Shown in pieces: positions 47,480 through 59,267 of a stretch of 64,000 nt of DNA. The first letter of the stretch is position 1, and each line of letters begins with the position of its first letter. Under the pieces are notes generated by a model. It ran no database searches, had not been told where the DNA came from, and worked only from the letters and a program-made list of their open reading frames with translations. This DNA comes from Musa acuminata AAA Group (taxonomy: Eukaryota > Streptophyta > Magnoliopsida > Zingiberales > Musaceae): NCBI RefSeq assembly GCF_036884655.1, contig NC_088348.1, positions 28,524,501 to 28,588,500 of the forward strand, written 5' to 3'. A program made the translations under genes and the position numbers.

Positions 47480-48326
47480 TTATTTATTTGTTTTTCCTTG
47501 TTGATGACAAGATGTTGGTCAACAGCTCATCAATGGGGTTTGGCAGACCCAACCAGTGGCCATTTAAATATGATTTGCCTGCTGATTTGAATGCACTTTG
47601 GACAAGGATGTCATCGAGCACGATCTCCATATCCCTGTGATGTCACTCCCACCAGACTTATTGATGAGCAGTAATGAAGTTGGTCATCGCTATCTTTTAG
47701 CTTTGTGTCTGTCGAACAGCCCATGCAATTTAGATGCGACTTTATGGACATTAATCGATCTCTGCATTATGTTAGGTTTAAGGTAGATTAGGTTGATTGG
47801 CTCATCTCAAATCTCCTCCGTGTTGGTTTGATTAGATTCACTTAGCCATCTCTTAAGTATACTTTCGATTTCGATTTATATGTAAACATAAAAAAGAATG
47901 ATCCGAGACTCATAGACAATGATAAAATCAGCTTGGATAATTAGTGGGTTGGAAGTTTTGACTCATTAATTTCTTTCTTAATTTTTCTATTATTAATGAT
48001 TTTTCATGATTCGTTTTTAGTTAATGGTTAGGGTTGACATGATTAAGACCAGTACTAAAAAGTGATGGTTGATTATCCGAGAGCAATTAAGAAGTTGATG
48101 CATATTCATGAGAAGTTAGTTGTTTATGTGTTACGTATTCGAGAAAGAGTTATCGGAGCTAATTATATATTACTTTCTATAATTAATTGTATTTAGTATC
48201 ATCGATCCTTACACTTTGAAAGATTATATTGGGATCCCTATACTTACAAAAGTGAAATATTTAATCTCGTTTCTCTTCGTTTCTTCGACTCTAATGATGA
48301 AAATACCAAACATGTTCAGTGGTATC
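43126..48326. other. Long intergenic region after the F-box gene
   Basis: The first part (to roughly 43400, possibly further if there is a 3' leader intron) should be the F-box 3' untranslated region. I found no exon with convincing protein similarity between 43400 and 48326. A (CT)n microsatellite lies at 47450-47478. AT-rich stretches at 46600-47040 look like old repeats. Small open frames at 46249-46573 and 47386-47790 do not resemble known proteins. Confidence 0.45.
47450..47478. repeat. (TC)n microsatellite
   Basis: About 14 uninterrupted TC dinucleotides. Confidence 0.9.
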
Positions 48327-50072
48327 TGTTGAAACTCGTATTTTGACGATGAAACTAATTGATAATTATGTTTATGTTTTAATCCGTGTTTTGAGTGACG
48401 TAGGATGCTTCGATCAGGATAAGACAATTAACGCAGGAAAAATCATGTTGTGCCGGAGGAACATGTCAGAATATTGGACGTCGGGCCGGTGGATCGGTCG
48501 ACGTATCGATAAAAGGCTTCGGGCCGTGGACTCAGGCATCGGGCCAAGAAGAGCGGGTATTGCGCCAAGGATATCGGAGTTGCGGAGTCAATTGGCCGAT
48601 TGGGCAATAGGCCGCAGAAGAGGACGATGTGCCGAAGAATCAGACGAAGCGTCGAAGAACCAATGATATGCCGGACAACTTGATTAATTGCTTTAGGATT
48701 AATTGTCTCGATCGAAGTTTTGTTTTACATGTATAGGATTAACTACGATGGAAATAAGACATGCAGCAGGAGTTGCGCCGGAGTCAAGACTATGATCATG
48801 TTGGGAGTTCGAGAGTTCAACGGAAGTCCGGACGGTCGTCGGAGGTTCTGCGGGAACAAATCCGAGAAGTCGAGGAGCTTGCCAAAAGAAGCCCGTCGAA
48901 ACTCGCCAAGTGGATCGTCGCAAATCCAGGAGTTTGCCGGAAGTCCACAAGAGCATCACCTAGGGTTCATCGGATGATCGACGGAAGTTCGCCGGAAGCT
49001 CACCAGAAGAAGCGATTAACGCACCGGAACAAGTTGCAGTAAATGTCTTAAGAAATATCGTAGTTAGCACGATGATTAAATTAGAAATGGGAGGTGATCC
49101 CATTAACTTAATCTTGGGGCCATTGGGCCCTTAACAGACCCAAATTGGGCCGAATGGATCAGCCCATTCAGACCCAGATTTCTTGGCCAACGATGGCACC
49201 GCCCAAGGCTCAGTCTCCGAGCTAGGCTGGGCGGTGGAACCGCTTGAGCTCGGTCTCCGAGCTCTGCCAAGCGGTGCAATCGCCCCAGTCAGGCGGTGGC
49301 ACCGCTTGGGCTCAGTCTCCGAGCGAGACTGGGCGGTGCAACCGCCCCTGTCGGGCGGTAGCACCGCCCAGAGGCTTAGTCTCTGAGCTCTGCTAAGCGG
49401 TGCAACCGCCCCTGACAGGAGGTGGTACTGCCCAGAGGCTCAGTCTCCGAGCTTTGCTAGGCGGTGCAATCGCCCCAATCAGGCAACCAAAGGCTGGTTT
49501 GGGGCCTATAAATACCCCACCCTTTCAGCAATGAAAGGGCAACCAAAGACACCGAAAGCTTGATCTTACTCTATGATTTTAGAGCTCAAAAGTGTTATAA
49601 AGGCTAGAAGTTCTCCTCCCTCTTTTCTTCTAAGTTTTCATCTTTCAAGAGAGGAGAGAAATTTTGTAAGGGTTGTCTCCTAAGCCCGTCAAAAGGAGTG
49701 AAACTATAAAAGGGTGGTTGGCCTTCGCCTATTGAAGGAAGGCCTCTAGTGGACGTCGGTGACCTCGTCGGAGGAGGAAGCTGAAAGTGGATGTAGGTCA
49801 CGATTGACCGAACCACTATAAACTCCCGTCTTCTCTGGTTTGCATTTTATTTCCTGCTATTACTTTACTACAAACCCCTTCAATAGCTTACTGCCTTCAA
49901 TACATTTACGTATGTTTTCAAGTTAAGTTTTCGAAATCGGTTTTACGTCGGAAACGATTTTTATCGTACGTGAGATTTGACAAAGTTGACGTTTTTATCC
50001 GCTGCACTAATTCACCCCATCCACCGCCGCCCCCCCCCCCCCCTCCCCCTCTTAGTGCTATTGATCCTAACA
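48327..50072 (+). mobile_element. Solo LTR, Ty1-copia (SIRE/Maximus-like) type, 1746 bp
   Basis: The element begins TGTTGAAACTCG and ends CTTAGTGCTATTGATCCTAACA, so it has TG...CA ends. It is flanked by a perfect 5-bp duplication GTATC (48322-48326 and 50073-50077). The C-run followed by CTCTTAGTGCT at the end is a feature I associate with LTRs of the Maximus/SIRE lineage. A TATAAA at 49503-49510 region (CCTATAAATACC) could be its promoter. There is no internal region, so it is a solo LTR left by LTR-LTR recombination. Its middle (49195-49490) holds GC-rich tandem repeats. Confidence 0.85.
49195..49490. repeat. GC-rich tandem repeats inside the solo LTR
   Basis: About five units of around 60 bp share CTCAGTCTCCGAGCT followed by GGCGGTGCAACCGCC-like palindromes. 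The units differ by small changes. Each has a self-complementary GCGGT...ACCGC pair, so the region can fold into several stems. Confidence 0.8.
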
Positions 50073-50077
50073 GTATC

Positions 50078-50830
50078 GAAGTGAGGCAAAGTCAGTACAT
50101 ACTTAGTGGAAACCCTACGATATTTCTACCAGTAAAGTCGACAGTATGAGGAGAAACATGAATAAATATTTCACTTCATAAATATAAAGATCCAATATAA
50201 CTTTTAAAAATATAGAGATCGAAATACTAAAGATAACTAATTATAAGAGGTAATACGGGGTATGGACGGAGAAATCAACAATAGGAAAGTTTGTTCCTAA
50301 AAAAGCCTTTGACCAAGAAAAAGGTAAACCCGGCACAAATATTTTTGGAGATGAATACTTTGGTACTAATAATAAAATGTAAATCAAAGATAGCAAACAT
50401 AAAATTTAATATTCTTTTGTTTTTGTCCTTATTGAAAAAAAAGAATAATTAAAATAAAAAAAAGAAATTTCACTTGTTATTCCAAATACAAATATAAATT
50501 TGATATATATTATCTCACATAAATCTCGAAGAAAAATTATATTTTCTCGTATCAAGAAGATGTTCTGCATGGAGTGTTTATAAAGTATTATGTAAGCACT
50601 CCAATTTCATTCTAAGAATTGGAAATACTTAGCAATCACTAATATATTATAGAGTTTAGGGTTGATGTGATTCAGTGGATGACATTCTATTCTGCTTGAT
50701 GCAGTCAGCAACCATCAAAGATTGACTTGGAGAGGACCAAACACCACATGCATGCCTTGACAAAAGGAACAGATCCTTCTTTCTTCTACCTCCCTTTGAG
50801 GAGACCTAACTGAGTGAGTTCTCTTGGAAG
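50078..50830. other. Promoter region of the WIP zinc-finger gene
   Basis: The region 50148-50240 is a diverged copy of part of the MITE-like element at 6696-6795. The remainder is AT-rich, with a purine-pyrimidine leader from about 50760. No other gene is seen. Confidence 0.5.
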
Positions 50831-51562
50831 ATGGGCCTGAGAGACTGCCCTGTGGATGAATCATCCTTTGGCTTCTGCTTCCAATCTCCTCCCTTGTGTC
50901 AGTGGCTCAAGACACCACCCTCCTCTTCTTCCTCCTCCGCCTCCTCCTCCTCCTCCTCATCATCATCATCGTCTTCGTCTTCTTCCTCCTCTTCCACGCC
51001 GCCACAGCAAGACCAAGAAATGGTGCTTCAACAAGATCATCTCCCGTCACAAGGACTGCGGTGCTTGCCTCTGCTGAGCAGGCTTGAGGATGATGAGAAG
51101 CACATCAAAGAGGAGCACAAAGGAGCCCGAGACGACGTCAGCACGGCCCTGAACATCGGATTGCCTGGTGGCGCTTCCGAAGATTTGGACGAGGAGAAGA
51201 GCAGGTTGTTGATGTGTAAGAAGGAAGAACACCGGAAGGAGGAGTCGGAGGAATCAGTGAGGAGCAGCTGTTTTGGCAGTGAGAGCAGGTATTGGATCCC
51301 TACAGCAGCTCAAATCCTGATAGGGCTGGAGAAGTTTGCTTGTTCCGTGTGCAACAAGACCTTCAATAGGTATAACAATCTACAGGTCAGGCTCTTCGTC
51401 CTCATCTACTCATGTTTCCGTCAGCTTCTTCTTCTTCTCTTCCATCACCTGACATGGCTTTATTGTTCCCTCACACCTTTTGTCTGTTCCTTCGAGTCCT
51501 CGGCACCGAACACACAAACGAATGCATCTTGAGATTTGTGATCGTATATTTTGCTTCGACTC

Positions 51563-51597
<35 letters not shown>

Positions 51598-52045
51598 TGT
51601 GTTTGATATGGTTGGATTGGATTAGATGCATATGTGGGGGCACGGACCGGAGTACAGGAAGGGACCAGAATCGCTCAAAGGAGCGCAACCCATGGCGATG
51701 CTGAAGCTTCCATGCTACTGCTGTGCCCGCGGGTGCAAGAACAGCATCGACCACCCACGGGCGAAGCCATTGAAGGACTTCCGAACGCTTCAGACCCACT
51801 ACAAGCGGAAGCACGGCATCAAGTCCTTCGCGTGCCGCAAGTGCAGTAAGCCCTTCGCGGTGAGAGGGGACTGGAGGACCCACGAGAAGAACTGCGGCAA
51901 GCTGTGGCTGTGCTCCTGTGGCTCCGACTTCAAGCACAAGCGCTCGCTCAACGACCACGTCAGGTCGTTCGGGAATGGCCATGCGGCTTGCTTCACCTCC
52001 CGTGACGCTTCTCGAGAAGCCGATCGAGTTCGATCGGTGGAGTAA
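50831..52045 (+). CDS. WIP-family C2H2 zinc finger protein (two exons)
   Basis: Exon 1 is 50831-51385 and exon 2 is 51626-52045, phase 0, for 324 aa. The N-terminus [17 protein letters not shown] leads into a run of more than 20 serines (residues about 31-55, coded by TCC/TCA repeats). At about residue 155 is the family signature [11 protein letters not shown], followed directly by the first C2H2 finger [17 protein letters not shown], whose His residues lie in exon 2 (MHMWGH). The WIP zinc-finger block continues with [40 protein letters not shown] and [20 protein letters not shown]. This four-finger arrangement is that of the TT1/NTT group of plant regulators, which control seed-coat, carpel, root-tip or vein development. 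The intron carries a TC microsatellite. Which paralogue this is cannot be told by eye. Confidence 0.93.
51559..51597. repeat. TC microsatellite in the WIP gene intron
   Basis: A nearly perfect (TC)n tract interrupted by single CG and TCG steps lies 30 bp before the acceptor and forms an extended polypyrimidine tract. Confidence 0.85.
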
Positions 52046-54359
52046 AGACGGATGTATGCGGAGTGCTCTCTCGTGCTCAGGAACAAAAAACTCTTGTGAT
52101 GTCTTCTTCTTCGGCACCGCCGCCGGAGGATGGAAGGCGGAGGGAGTGGTTTGTTGCCGAGCATGAGAAGCAGCAGTAGTAGAGCTATTACAAGATTGGT
52201 GGTTTGGTCGATGAATAAGAGATATCAAGATGCATCGAGAAACGTAGGTAATCGATCATACATCTACCGCGTTTGATGGTATCTCATCTAGTTTTTCGTG
52301 TGATGTTCTTGATGTGCTGTAATGCTGGTTAAACATGGAAATCTGATAATAGATTTGGTCCCAAGATAAACAGAGAAAATGTTGCACGAGTATGCTTGAG
52401 AATTCCAAGGAATATGAGCTTGGGGGAAATTGATCATGTTGGATGTGTCTTACCACATTTACACCAAGAGAGAGAGAGAGAGAGAGAAAGAGAGATTGTT
52501 TTCATGATTCAAACCTTATTCTTTCGCTCGTATCATAAATATGTTAATAGTTTTCATAATTCAAACCTTAATCGCTTATATCATAAATATGTTAATAGTT
52601 TTAAAAGAATTCAACATCGAGTCGAAGTCGCGAGGCTATCGTATAAAATGGTTTGGACTCCGATGTAACGTAAAAGCTCTTTGATATGATTATTATTTTT
52701 GGTCAATTGAGAGTCGATATGTGGAGTCAGTCAATGCTTATCGAACACGAAATCAATTTTTAAAAATTATAAAAAGCCTATTTGACATGCTATATTAGCA
52801 TAACATCTAAAGAGAGTATACTCTCTCAAGATTACAAAGCTAACATTCCATGAAACAATTTCTCTATATATCTTTTCTCATTAAACTATTTACATGCATT
52901 TTTCATCCATAACTAATAAATCAAAGTTGACTTGATCATCGGAGATATCATGTTGAATACCATAAATAATAATAGACATATGATAAGAGTGTCTTACCTT
53001 TTGTGAAAAATTCTTTCTCAATCGAGTTACACATCCTATTGAGAAGTATTTCTTTAATCTTTCGGATGTGATAACGCTTAGAAATCAGACTAAGAAAATT
53101 TCTTACTCGATCAAATTTCATGTCCTATCGAGAAGTCTTTTTTTAATTTTTCGAATGTGATAATGCTTAGAAAATGAATAAAATCGGATGAATCTTACGC
53201 TACGAGTCGACTATATATATATATATATAAAGTCGACATCTTTGGTCCATCTTCACATATGAATTATTTCGTAGCAAGCTACACAATCTATCTTCCTTTT
53301 CAAAGTCTAAGTAGCCTCTTTCTTTTGCAAAGTCCAACTTTGAGGCTATCATAGCAAAGAAAAGTTCCCTAACAAACCCACCACCAGCCAGCCATTGTTG
53401 TACACGAAAACACACACAGAGCAGGTGGAAAAAGGAGCAGGAGATCATCAATGCACTGTGAGTAAACGTACAATGGTTGTGTGGAACGAGAAGGGCATGT
53501 TTGTGTAGGGGAGAAAAGAACGGACATGATGAGGAAACGCACCACCACCAAGCTTTGTCGGGGAGCAAATTGTCAACAAAGAAATGTTCCTTTCTCACCG
53601 GCCACGGAAGGACCATCATATTCTACCTGTTCTTTGCACGACGAGAGTCTCGTATTCCGTTCCCGGTTCCCACCGTCGATGGTTTCTGTCGAGTTGGGAG
53701 GAAGAACAGTGTGTGTGTGTGTGTGGCTGCTCTGATACCAAAGGATCGGTCGGGTTGGAACCTCGTACAGAAGAGAATCGGAGTTATAGGAAAGAAAACA
53801 GAAGTTGGGAAATGTTGTTGGCACAAGCGAATAGATCGAACCGGAAACGAAGCGACTCGAGAGCTACGGAAGAGTCGGTCACAAAGGTTCCAGCGGCCAT
53901 TTATCCAGCTGATTTGCTGCTCCCGGCTTTATGTCCCCATCTGGTTTGTTACACGTCAAACAAGAAACCAAGATGATGATTATGACATGACATCAGAATA
54001 ATAATTGCATGCTTCGGGCCAAATATATTAGGATCTACTGTGCATCCCAGTGAGGATTATCCAACGTAGATGTGCACTAATGTGGTGGGAATGGCTCAAG
54101 GAAGGTGTTTCTGATCTTATGCATACAGTATGTACGACAGAATAACATCTATAAAAATTAGAGAGGTACAGTTGAAAACATATTTGAAATATATATTATT
54201 ATGGACCCAATGCTCATTTGAATTATGAATTAATATTTGATACACTTTTTTTTTTTCTAATTACTATATTGAAAATACTTACATACTAATAATATATTCA
54301 CTTTAAATAAAATAAAAAAAACAATAAATTTATTATAAAACATTCAATTACTGAACCAC
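52046..54359. other. Intergenic region after the WIP gene
   Basis: Contains the WIP 3' untranslated region, an (AG)n run at about 52470-52494, a duplicated segment at 53011-53176, a (TA)n run inside a GTCGAC palindrome at 53206-53236, and a (GT)n run at about 53709-53723. Open frames of 130-174 codons at 53477-54001 overlap each other in different frames and resemble no family. I regard them as chance. Confidence 0.5.
53011..53176. repeat. Diverged tandem duplication, about 88-bp unit
   Basis: The first copy includes TCGAGTTACACATCCTATTG, GAGAAGT and CGGATGTGATAACGCTTAGA. The second includes TCGATCAAATTTCATGTCCT, GAGAAGT and CGAATGTGATAATGCTTAGA. No gene overlaps. Confidence 0.7.
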
Positions 54360-55330
54360 ACTTACCTTAATACATCTGTAAAATATAATTTTTAATCCAT
54401 TGTTTAAAACCAAACAATTGAAATATTTCTATCTCTTTCCTCAATTATACATTAAAAAAAATAAATATGTTCGCAAATATAACCTCAGTACATCCTTCCA
54501 CCCCTTTTTATTATTGATATAAAATAATAAACAAAAAAACAAAGACTTATTGATATACGATAAAATGAGGCAACAAGCTATACAGCCAAAGTATGCATCC
54601 ATCAGACAGGCATGCAGGAAAACAACAAATATATCAGAACTGGTTGCTCAGCAACATCACAGACTAAACTGGTAAAGCTAAACAAAAGAACACACACATA
54701 GATGAACACTACTCTTCATTGACCACATTCACTGCAGAAAGAGCATTATTCAGCCAAGGAGACTATCTATCAAGAAGGTGAAATATAATTTTATCAAATA
54801 ATACCTATCTTAAAGAGCATTATTCAGCCAAGGATACTATCAGAAGGTGAAATACAATTTAAACAAACAAACTTATCTTAATACACATTTAAAATATATT
54901 TTTTATTTATCAAATATTCAAAGCATTCCATAGTTTCACATCCACTCAGATCTCTTTCTCCAACCACATGTTAAAAATATAAATATATTTTCAAAGATAA
55001 CCTTCCACCAGGTGTTATTGATATAAAACAGTAAAACAAAGGAAAAGACTTATTACCATAAAATTAGGCAACAAGCTATACAGCCAAAGTATCATAATGA
55101 TATATCCATCAGACAGGTAGGTTGTATTACATCTTACAGGAAAACAATAAATATATCAAAAATGGTTGCTCGGTTACGTCACAAACCAAGTGTGAGGGGA
55201 ACTGGTAAAGAAGCTAAACGATAGAACACACACACAGATGAAGAAAGCAACATGAAGTTTTCTACACTTCATTGACCATATTCACTACAGAAAGAGCATT
55301 ATTCAGCCAAGGATTACTATCATCTAAAGG
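54360..55330. repeat. Tandem duplication of about 0.5 kb downstream of the R3H gene
   Basis: Copy 1 (54360-54860) and copy 2 (54863-55330) share, in order, a TTAATACA...TAAAATAT block, TTATTGATATAAAA, GGCAACAAGCTATACAGCC, CATCAGACAGG, ACACACACA and AAAGAGCATTATTCAGCC. A short extra copy of the last motif lies at 54818-54837. Divergence is considerable. The unit lies in or just beyond the R3H gene 3' untranslated region. Confidence 0.75.
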
Positions 55331-55761
55331 AGAAGGTGCTAAACCATGGCGCTTCTGCAGAGACAAAACATGGAAGCCATGTTAGAGACCTAAGAGACAA
55401 CATCAAGAAGCCAGAAGCACAAACTGTTTGAATCAAACCTTCATTCTACCAAGTGCTTACATCCCATCTGTAAACTTTTCCTTCCACTTCTGTATGCACA
55501 AAATAGGATTTTGTATCCTGCACAAGGATCAAGAGCATTGGTAACTAGATGCCATCCAGCATCTGATGTGCACGAAGCATCAAAATATCGGAGAATGTCC
55601 AGGGCTGCTAAGTTCGACCAATGACGCGCACTGCCCAGCCAGTCTCGGTCCCACTTGCCTGCTATTCTCCTGCCAGCAAATCAATCATAGAACAGGAATT
55701 ATGGCATCACATCATCGAGCTCAGAGCTCTTGCTGGCAGGTGCAGGCGATGCCCAGGCCCC
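55331..55761 (-). other. Inferred 3' untranslated region of the R3H gene
   Basis: This stretch directly follows the stop codon on the minus strand. It is less AT-rich than its surroundings (55566-55760 in particular) and is not open in the R3H frame. A 94-codon frame on the plus strand here has no recognisable similarity. Confidence 0.45.
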
Positions 55762-58700
55762 TTAACGGGGCCGGGCTAATCCAAAACATGCATCATGTTG
55801 CTGCTGGTGAGTCTGCAAACCCAACATCAGGTAAGAGAAATATCAATTAGAAACAAATTAACCAAAAGCCACAAAAATGAAATGACATAATGCAACATCT
55901 ATGATGTTTAATCAAATGTCCTAGAGGTCTGTTCAATAGTGGGAGGAAAAATTTCCCTGATTTTTTACTATAATGAAATCAGGATCCTCACTCCTTACTT
56001 TATCAATGAGCATCTCTGTTGAGTTTTAGTTATCATCTTGTATTAGCTCCATCACCAAATTTTATAAAAAGAAATTCATAGAAAATTGTAATCATCACTA
56101 TCAATTTTAAACTTTATGTCCATGCTACTTGGAAATAACAGATTGAAAAACCATATTATGATCAAGATATATAGAGTTTTTTCTTTTTTCATTTTTTTCG
56201 AATTTAAAGCATCCACCAGTAACAAGATCTAGCTCTTCATTCGAGATGATCATTTTCTTGGTGGGTCAATTCTTCTGAGACAAATTAAAAAAAAATTGAA
56301 AAATTAAATCCTGATATAACATCAATAACCAAATTCCCAAAGTGGGAGATACAAGACTGATCATATTTCACAAGCATCAAAATCATGCCCTAGATTTAAA
56401 AAAAAAAAGGAAAAAAAGAAAGATAAAAATGGCAAGATGAAAACCTGGGAAAAATTTTGAATGTGTCCATCAGGAGGAGGGAAAGACATTCCAGGACGTG
56501 GAGGCACAGAAAACTGAGATGAATGCACATAGACTGGTGTGTTGGAGTGACCACGAACATGATTGGAACTAAATGCTGGTATCATGCCTTCTGGTGGACC
56601 ATAGTTCATCGCTGTGGGTGCTGAAGGTGGTAACCAAGGTCCATGTAGGTGCGGAGGAATGGGCCGAGGTTGATGGTCCACAGGAACTTGACCCCTATGA
56701 CCGGATCCAAGCTGTGGGAATTCTGTATTGTAATTAACAGTTGGAGAATATAGTGGCGGCATAGTGTAAGGTCCACCATTGAATCCAAATCCAGGATCAA
56801 ATCGTTGCATGTACCTGAGAATAGACACAGTAACCCAGCAATTAGGAGACGCAAGCATATGTAACATGAAGTAGACAAAGGGCAAATCATTGCCGTTGCA
56901 GAAAAGACTATAAACAAGCAAAATGCATTTCTTGGCAAGCAACTGCCAGAATTAAAACATAAAATAAAAAAATAAAGCTTACTGGTAATCAAGTTTTTAC
57001 TACTTTTGCAAAAAAAAAATCAGCTTTTATTATAATACCACAATTGGTAGTATTGCCATATTATTTTATAACAAAAATACAGCTTTAAAAAGTGCAACCA
57101 CGTAGTACTACACGAGACAAAAAGATATTGATCAGGTTTAAAACTCTAATATCGTTATAAAAACATGCAAAAATCTGTTGTTCAACGCCAAAAGAAATGC
57201 CATAGCCGGATAACTGTTTAGAATGATTAAGCAGCAAGCTATCATTTAGACGTTAAAAAATTCTTCCAAAGAAGTTTCTTTCTTGATGGAATCTTGTAGC
57301 AAAAAAGATGGTTGTTTTCCTTGTCATTGGGCAAATAAATAACCCAGAAATTAGAAAAGAGATTTACCTCTCATAACTCCTATCATAGTCAGGATCCTTA
57401 CAATCAATCTCACGGTCCCGGAAAATGGCTACTCTACTGTTTGCTTTGTGTCTGCCAACAACAGGCCCTTTCTCTATCTTACTTTTATTGAATCTGCTGC
57501 TACATGAAGAAGAATCACTAAAACTCCTCCCAAGATAATTTTCGGATGCTTTCATTACAGATTTTTCATCGGTCCTTGCAGATATAAAGGAACATTCTTG
57601 GAGTGTGTCAGGTAATTTTACTTCATCCTCTGGATCTGATATTGAGCTACTGCTGTCCTTACTGTTGAATATACGTGCTCTTGCTCGATTATACTCTTCT
57701 TTTCTTTCTTCAACACTCTTTTGATAATTAGTTTTCGAAGAGTGAATATTTGCATTGCCCATATTTTGTGAGTGCTTCTGAGGCCTTTGCTTGATTGCAA
57801 CCTTAAGCACAACACTGCCATCTTCTTGTGGCAGATTGACAGGAATATCTGCAAGACGAACTGGAGGCATCCGACAATTAGTAGAAGTTTTACGCAGCAA
57901 AATTCGAGAACCAGATCCATCTGGCAGGCTATTGTCTAGTATGGCAAATGATTGGAGGTAATAATGTTGTGCCACACGGTGTGCTGCAAGTCGTAGGTAG
58001 GAATTTGGAAGTGTCTGAAATTCCAGTTGCTGTTGAGTAGGATCATGGATGAACTTCACAATATCTTGCTCCATCCTCAAAACTGAACAAAACATACATT
58101 CTTAACCAAAATCCCAGGCAATTAAACAAAAGAAATATATCAAAGACATCAAAGGAAAAACAATATCTGATGAAAGTATGTTCCATTTCATGAAAAACAT
58201 GAGAAATTCACAAGATACTTCAAATGAAAACATAAGAAAATTACGTGATAAATCGATGTGTAGTATAACTGATTATGATGTTATACAGTGCATTACTGGA
58301 GTCGGGCCAGAAATCAGCAACAAAAAGAACCTTTTGTAAGCCTACATAACATAATATCTGCATTTCTTTCCAAAGAACTCAAAGTATTTGACGTGTTAAA
58401 CCTATAAACCAATTATTGAACGTTCTTAACCACAAACAATCAGATCAAGAAGTTGATAAAAGAAGAAAATATCTAAAGATGATGAATAGTGTCCATAATA
58501 GAAAGGAGAATCACACAGTTTACATTTGTTTTCTAAGTTTTTTGATGCAAGAATCTATTTTCAACAACAAAACATTAATTCAAAATAGCCATCCGAGACA
58601 TTTGAATAGTAGCCGATCTTTTGTATAGTAGTCATTGATTTAATAAGCCAAATAATACGATTCTTAAGGAATTTGTACCCGAGGCACTCGTTCTGTATAG

Positions 58701-59267
58701 CAGACTAGACTATCTGGTCTTGCTTAAAGAATTTGTATCCATAAAATAAGAGAAAAACTACTTTTGTAACTAGAAGTTCTTTTCTTTTGCTTCTTTACCC
58801 GCACATATTTAATCTAACAAACATCTCATAGCAGCGGAAGTAGCTCCATCAAATTTATATTACATTAGACACAATCGGATATATTCCAGCTGAAGAAACG
58901 TAAGATAGCTAGAAACAACACCAAATTCAAGAAAAAGGGCAACGAATTAGTAACGAAGACCAAGAAGCTCACTTGCTAAGCGCTCCCGGGGCTTCTCCAA
59001 AGCCTCGCGAAGGAACTGATCCACCTGGCTCACGGCATCCACCGGCACGCCGGCAACTCGCTCGGAGGTATCAGATGAAGACCGCGACAGCCCCAACGCC
59101 GCCACCGCCTCCTCCTCCTCCTCCTCCTCCTCTTCCTCCGGGGCGTCCGGCGGCGGCGAGGAGGCCGGGCTCTTCTTGGAGGAGAGGAGCAGCCGGCTCA
59201 TGCTGGCGTCGAGATCCACCATCTCCCACGAGTCCGGGGCTCCGGAGCCGTCCGCTGAGCCCTCCAT
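55762..59267 (-). CDS. R3H-SUZ domain RNA-binding protein (four exons)
   Basis: The exons are 59267-58973, 58082-57368, 56814-56445 and 55812-55762, phases 1/2/0, for 476 aa. Exon 1 encodes an acidic N-terminus with a run of ten Glu (a CTC repeat on the plus strand). Exon 2 starts with the R3H domain: MEQDIVKFIHDP, then LPNSYLRLAAHRVAQHY with the Arg-x3-His signature, and ILLRKT. It continues to a SUZ motif, VEERKEEYNRARARIF, and a serine-rich region. Exon 3 encodes a Pro/Gly/Tyr-rich low-complexity segment (FDPGFGFNGGPYTMPPLYSP). The 17-codon last exon ends in the conserved FGLARPR. Proteins of this type bind single-stranded nucleic acid and probably act in cytoplasmic mRNA control. The low-complexity C-terminal half suggests condensate behaviour (inference). 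Confidence 0.92.

Noticed and set aside
50029..50043. Long C run as a possible separate element or assembly artefact
   Set aside because: It is part of the LTR end, where such C runs are common in this lineage; its exact length may be unreliable but it is not a feature of its own.
51410..52228. 272-codon minus-strand open frame
   Set aside because: It lies opposite WIP exon 2 and the TC microsatellite; it has no family motif and contains the low-complexity [10 protein letters not shown] stretch produced by the repeat.
53477..54001. Overlapping open frames of 83-174 codons
   Set aside because: Several frames on both strands are open at once, with no motif and no splice-supported extension, so chance is more likely than a gene.
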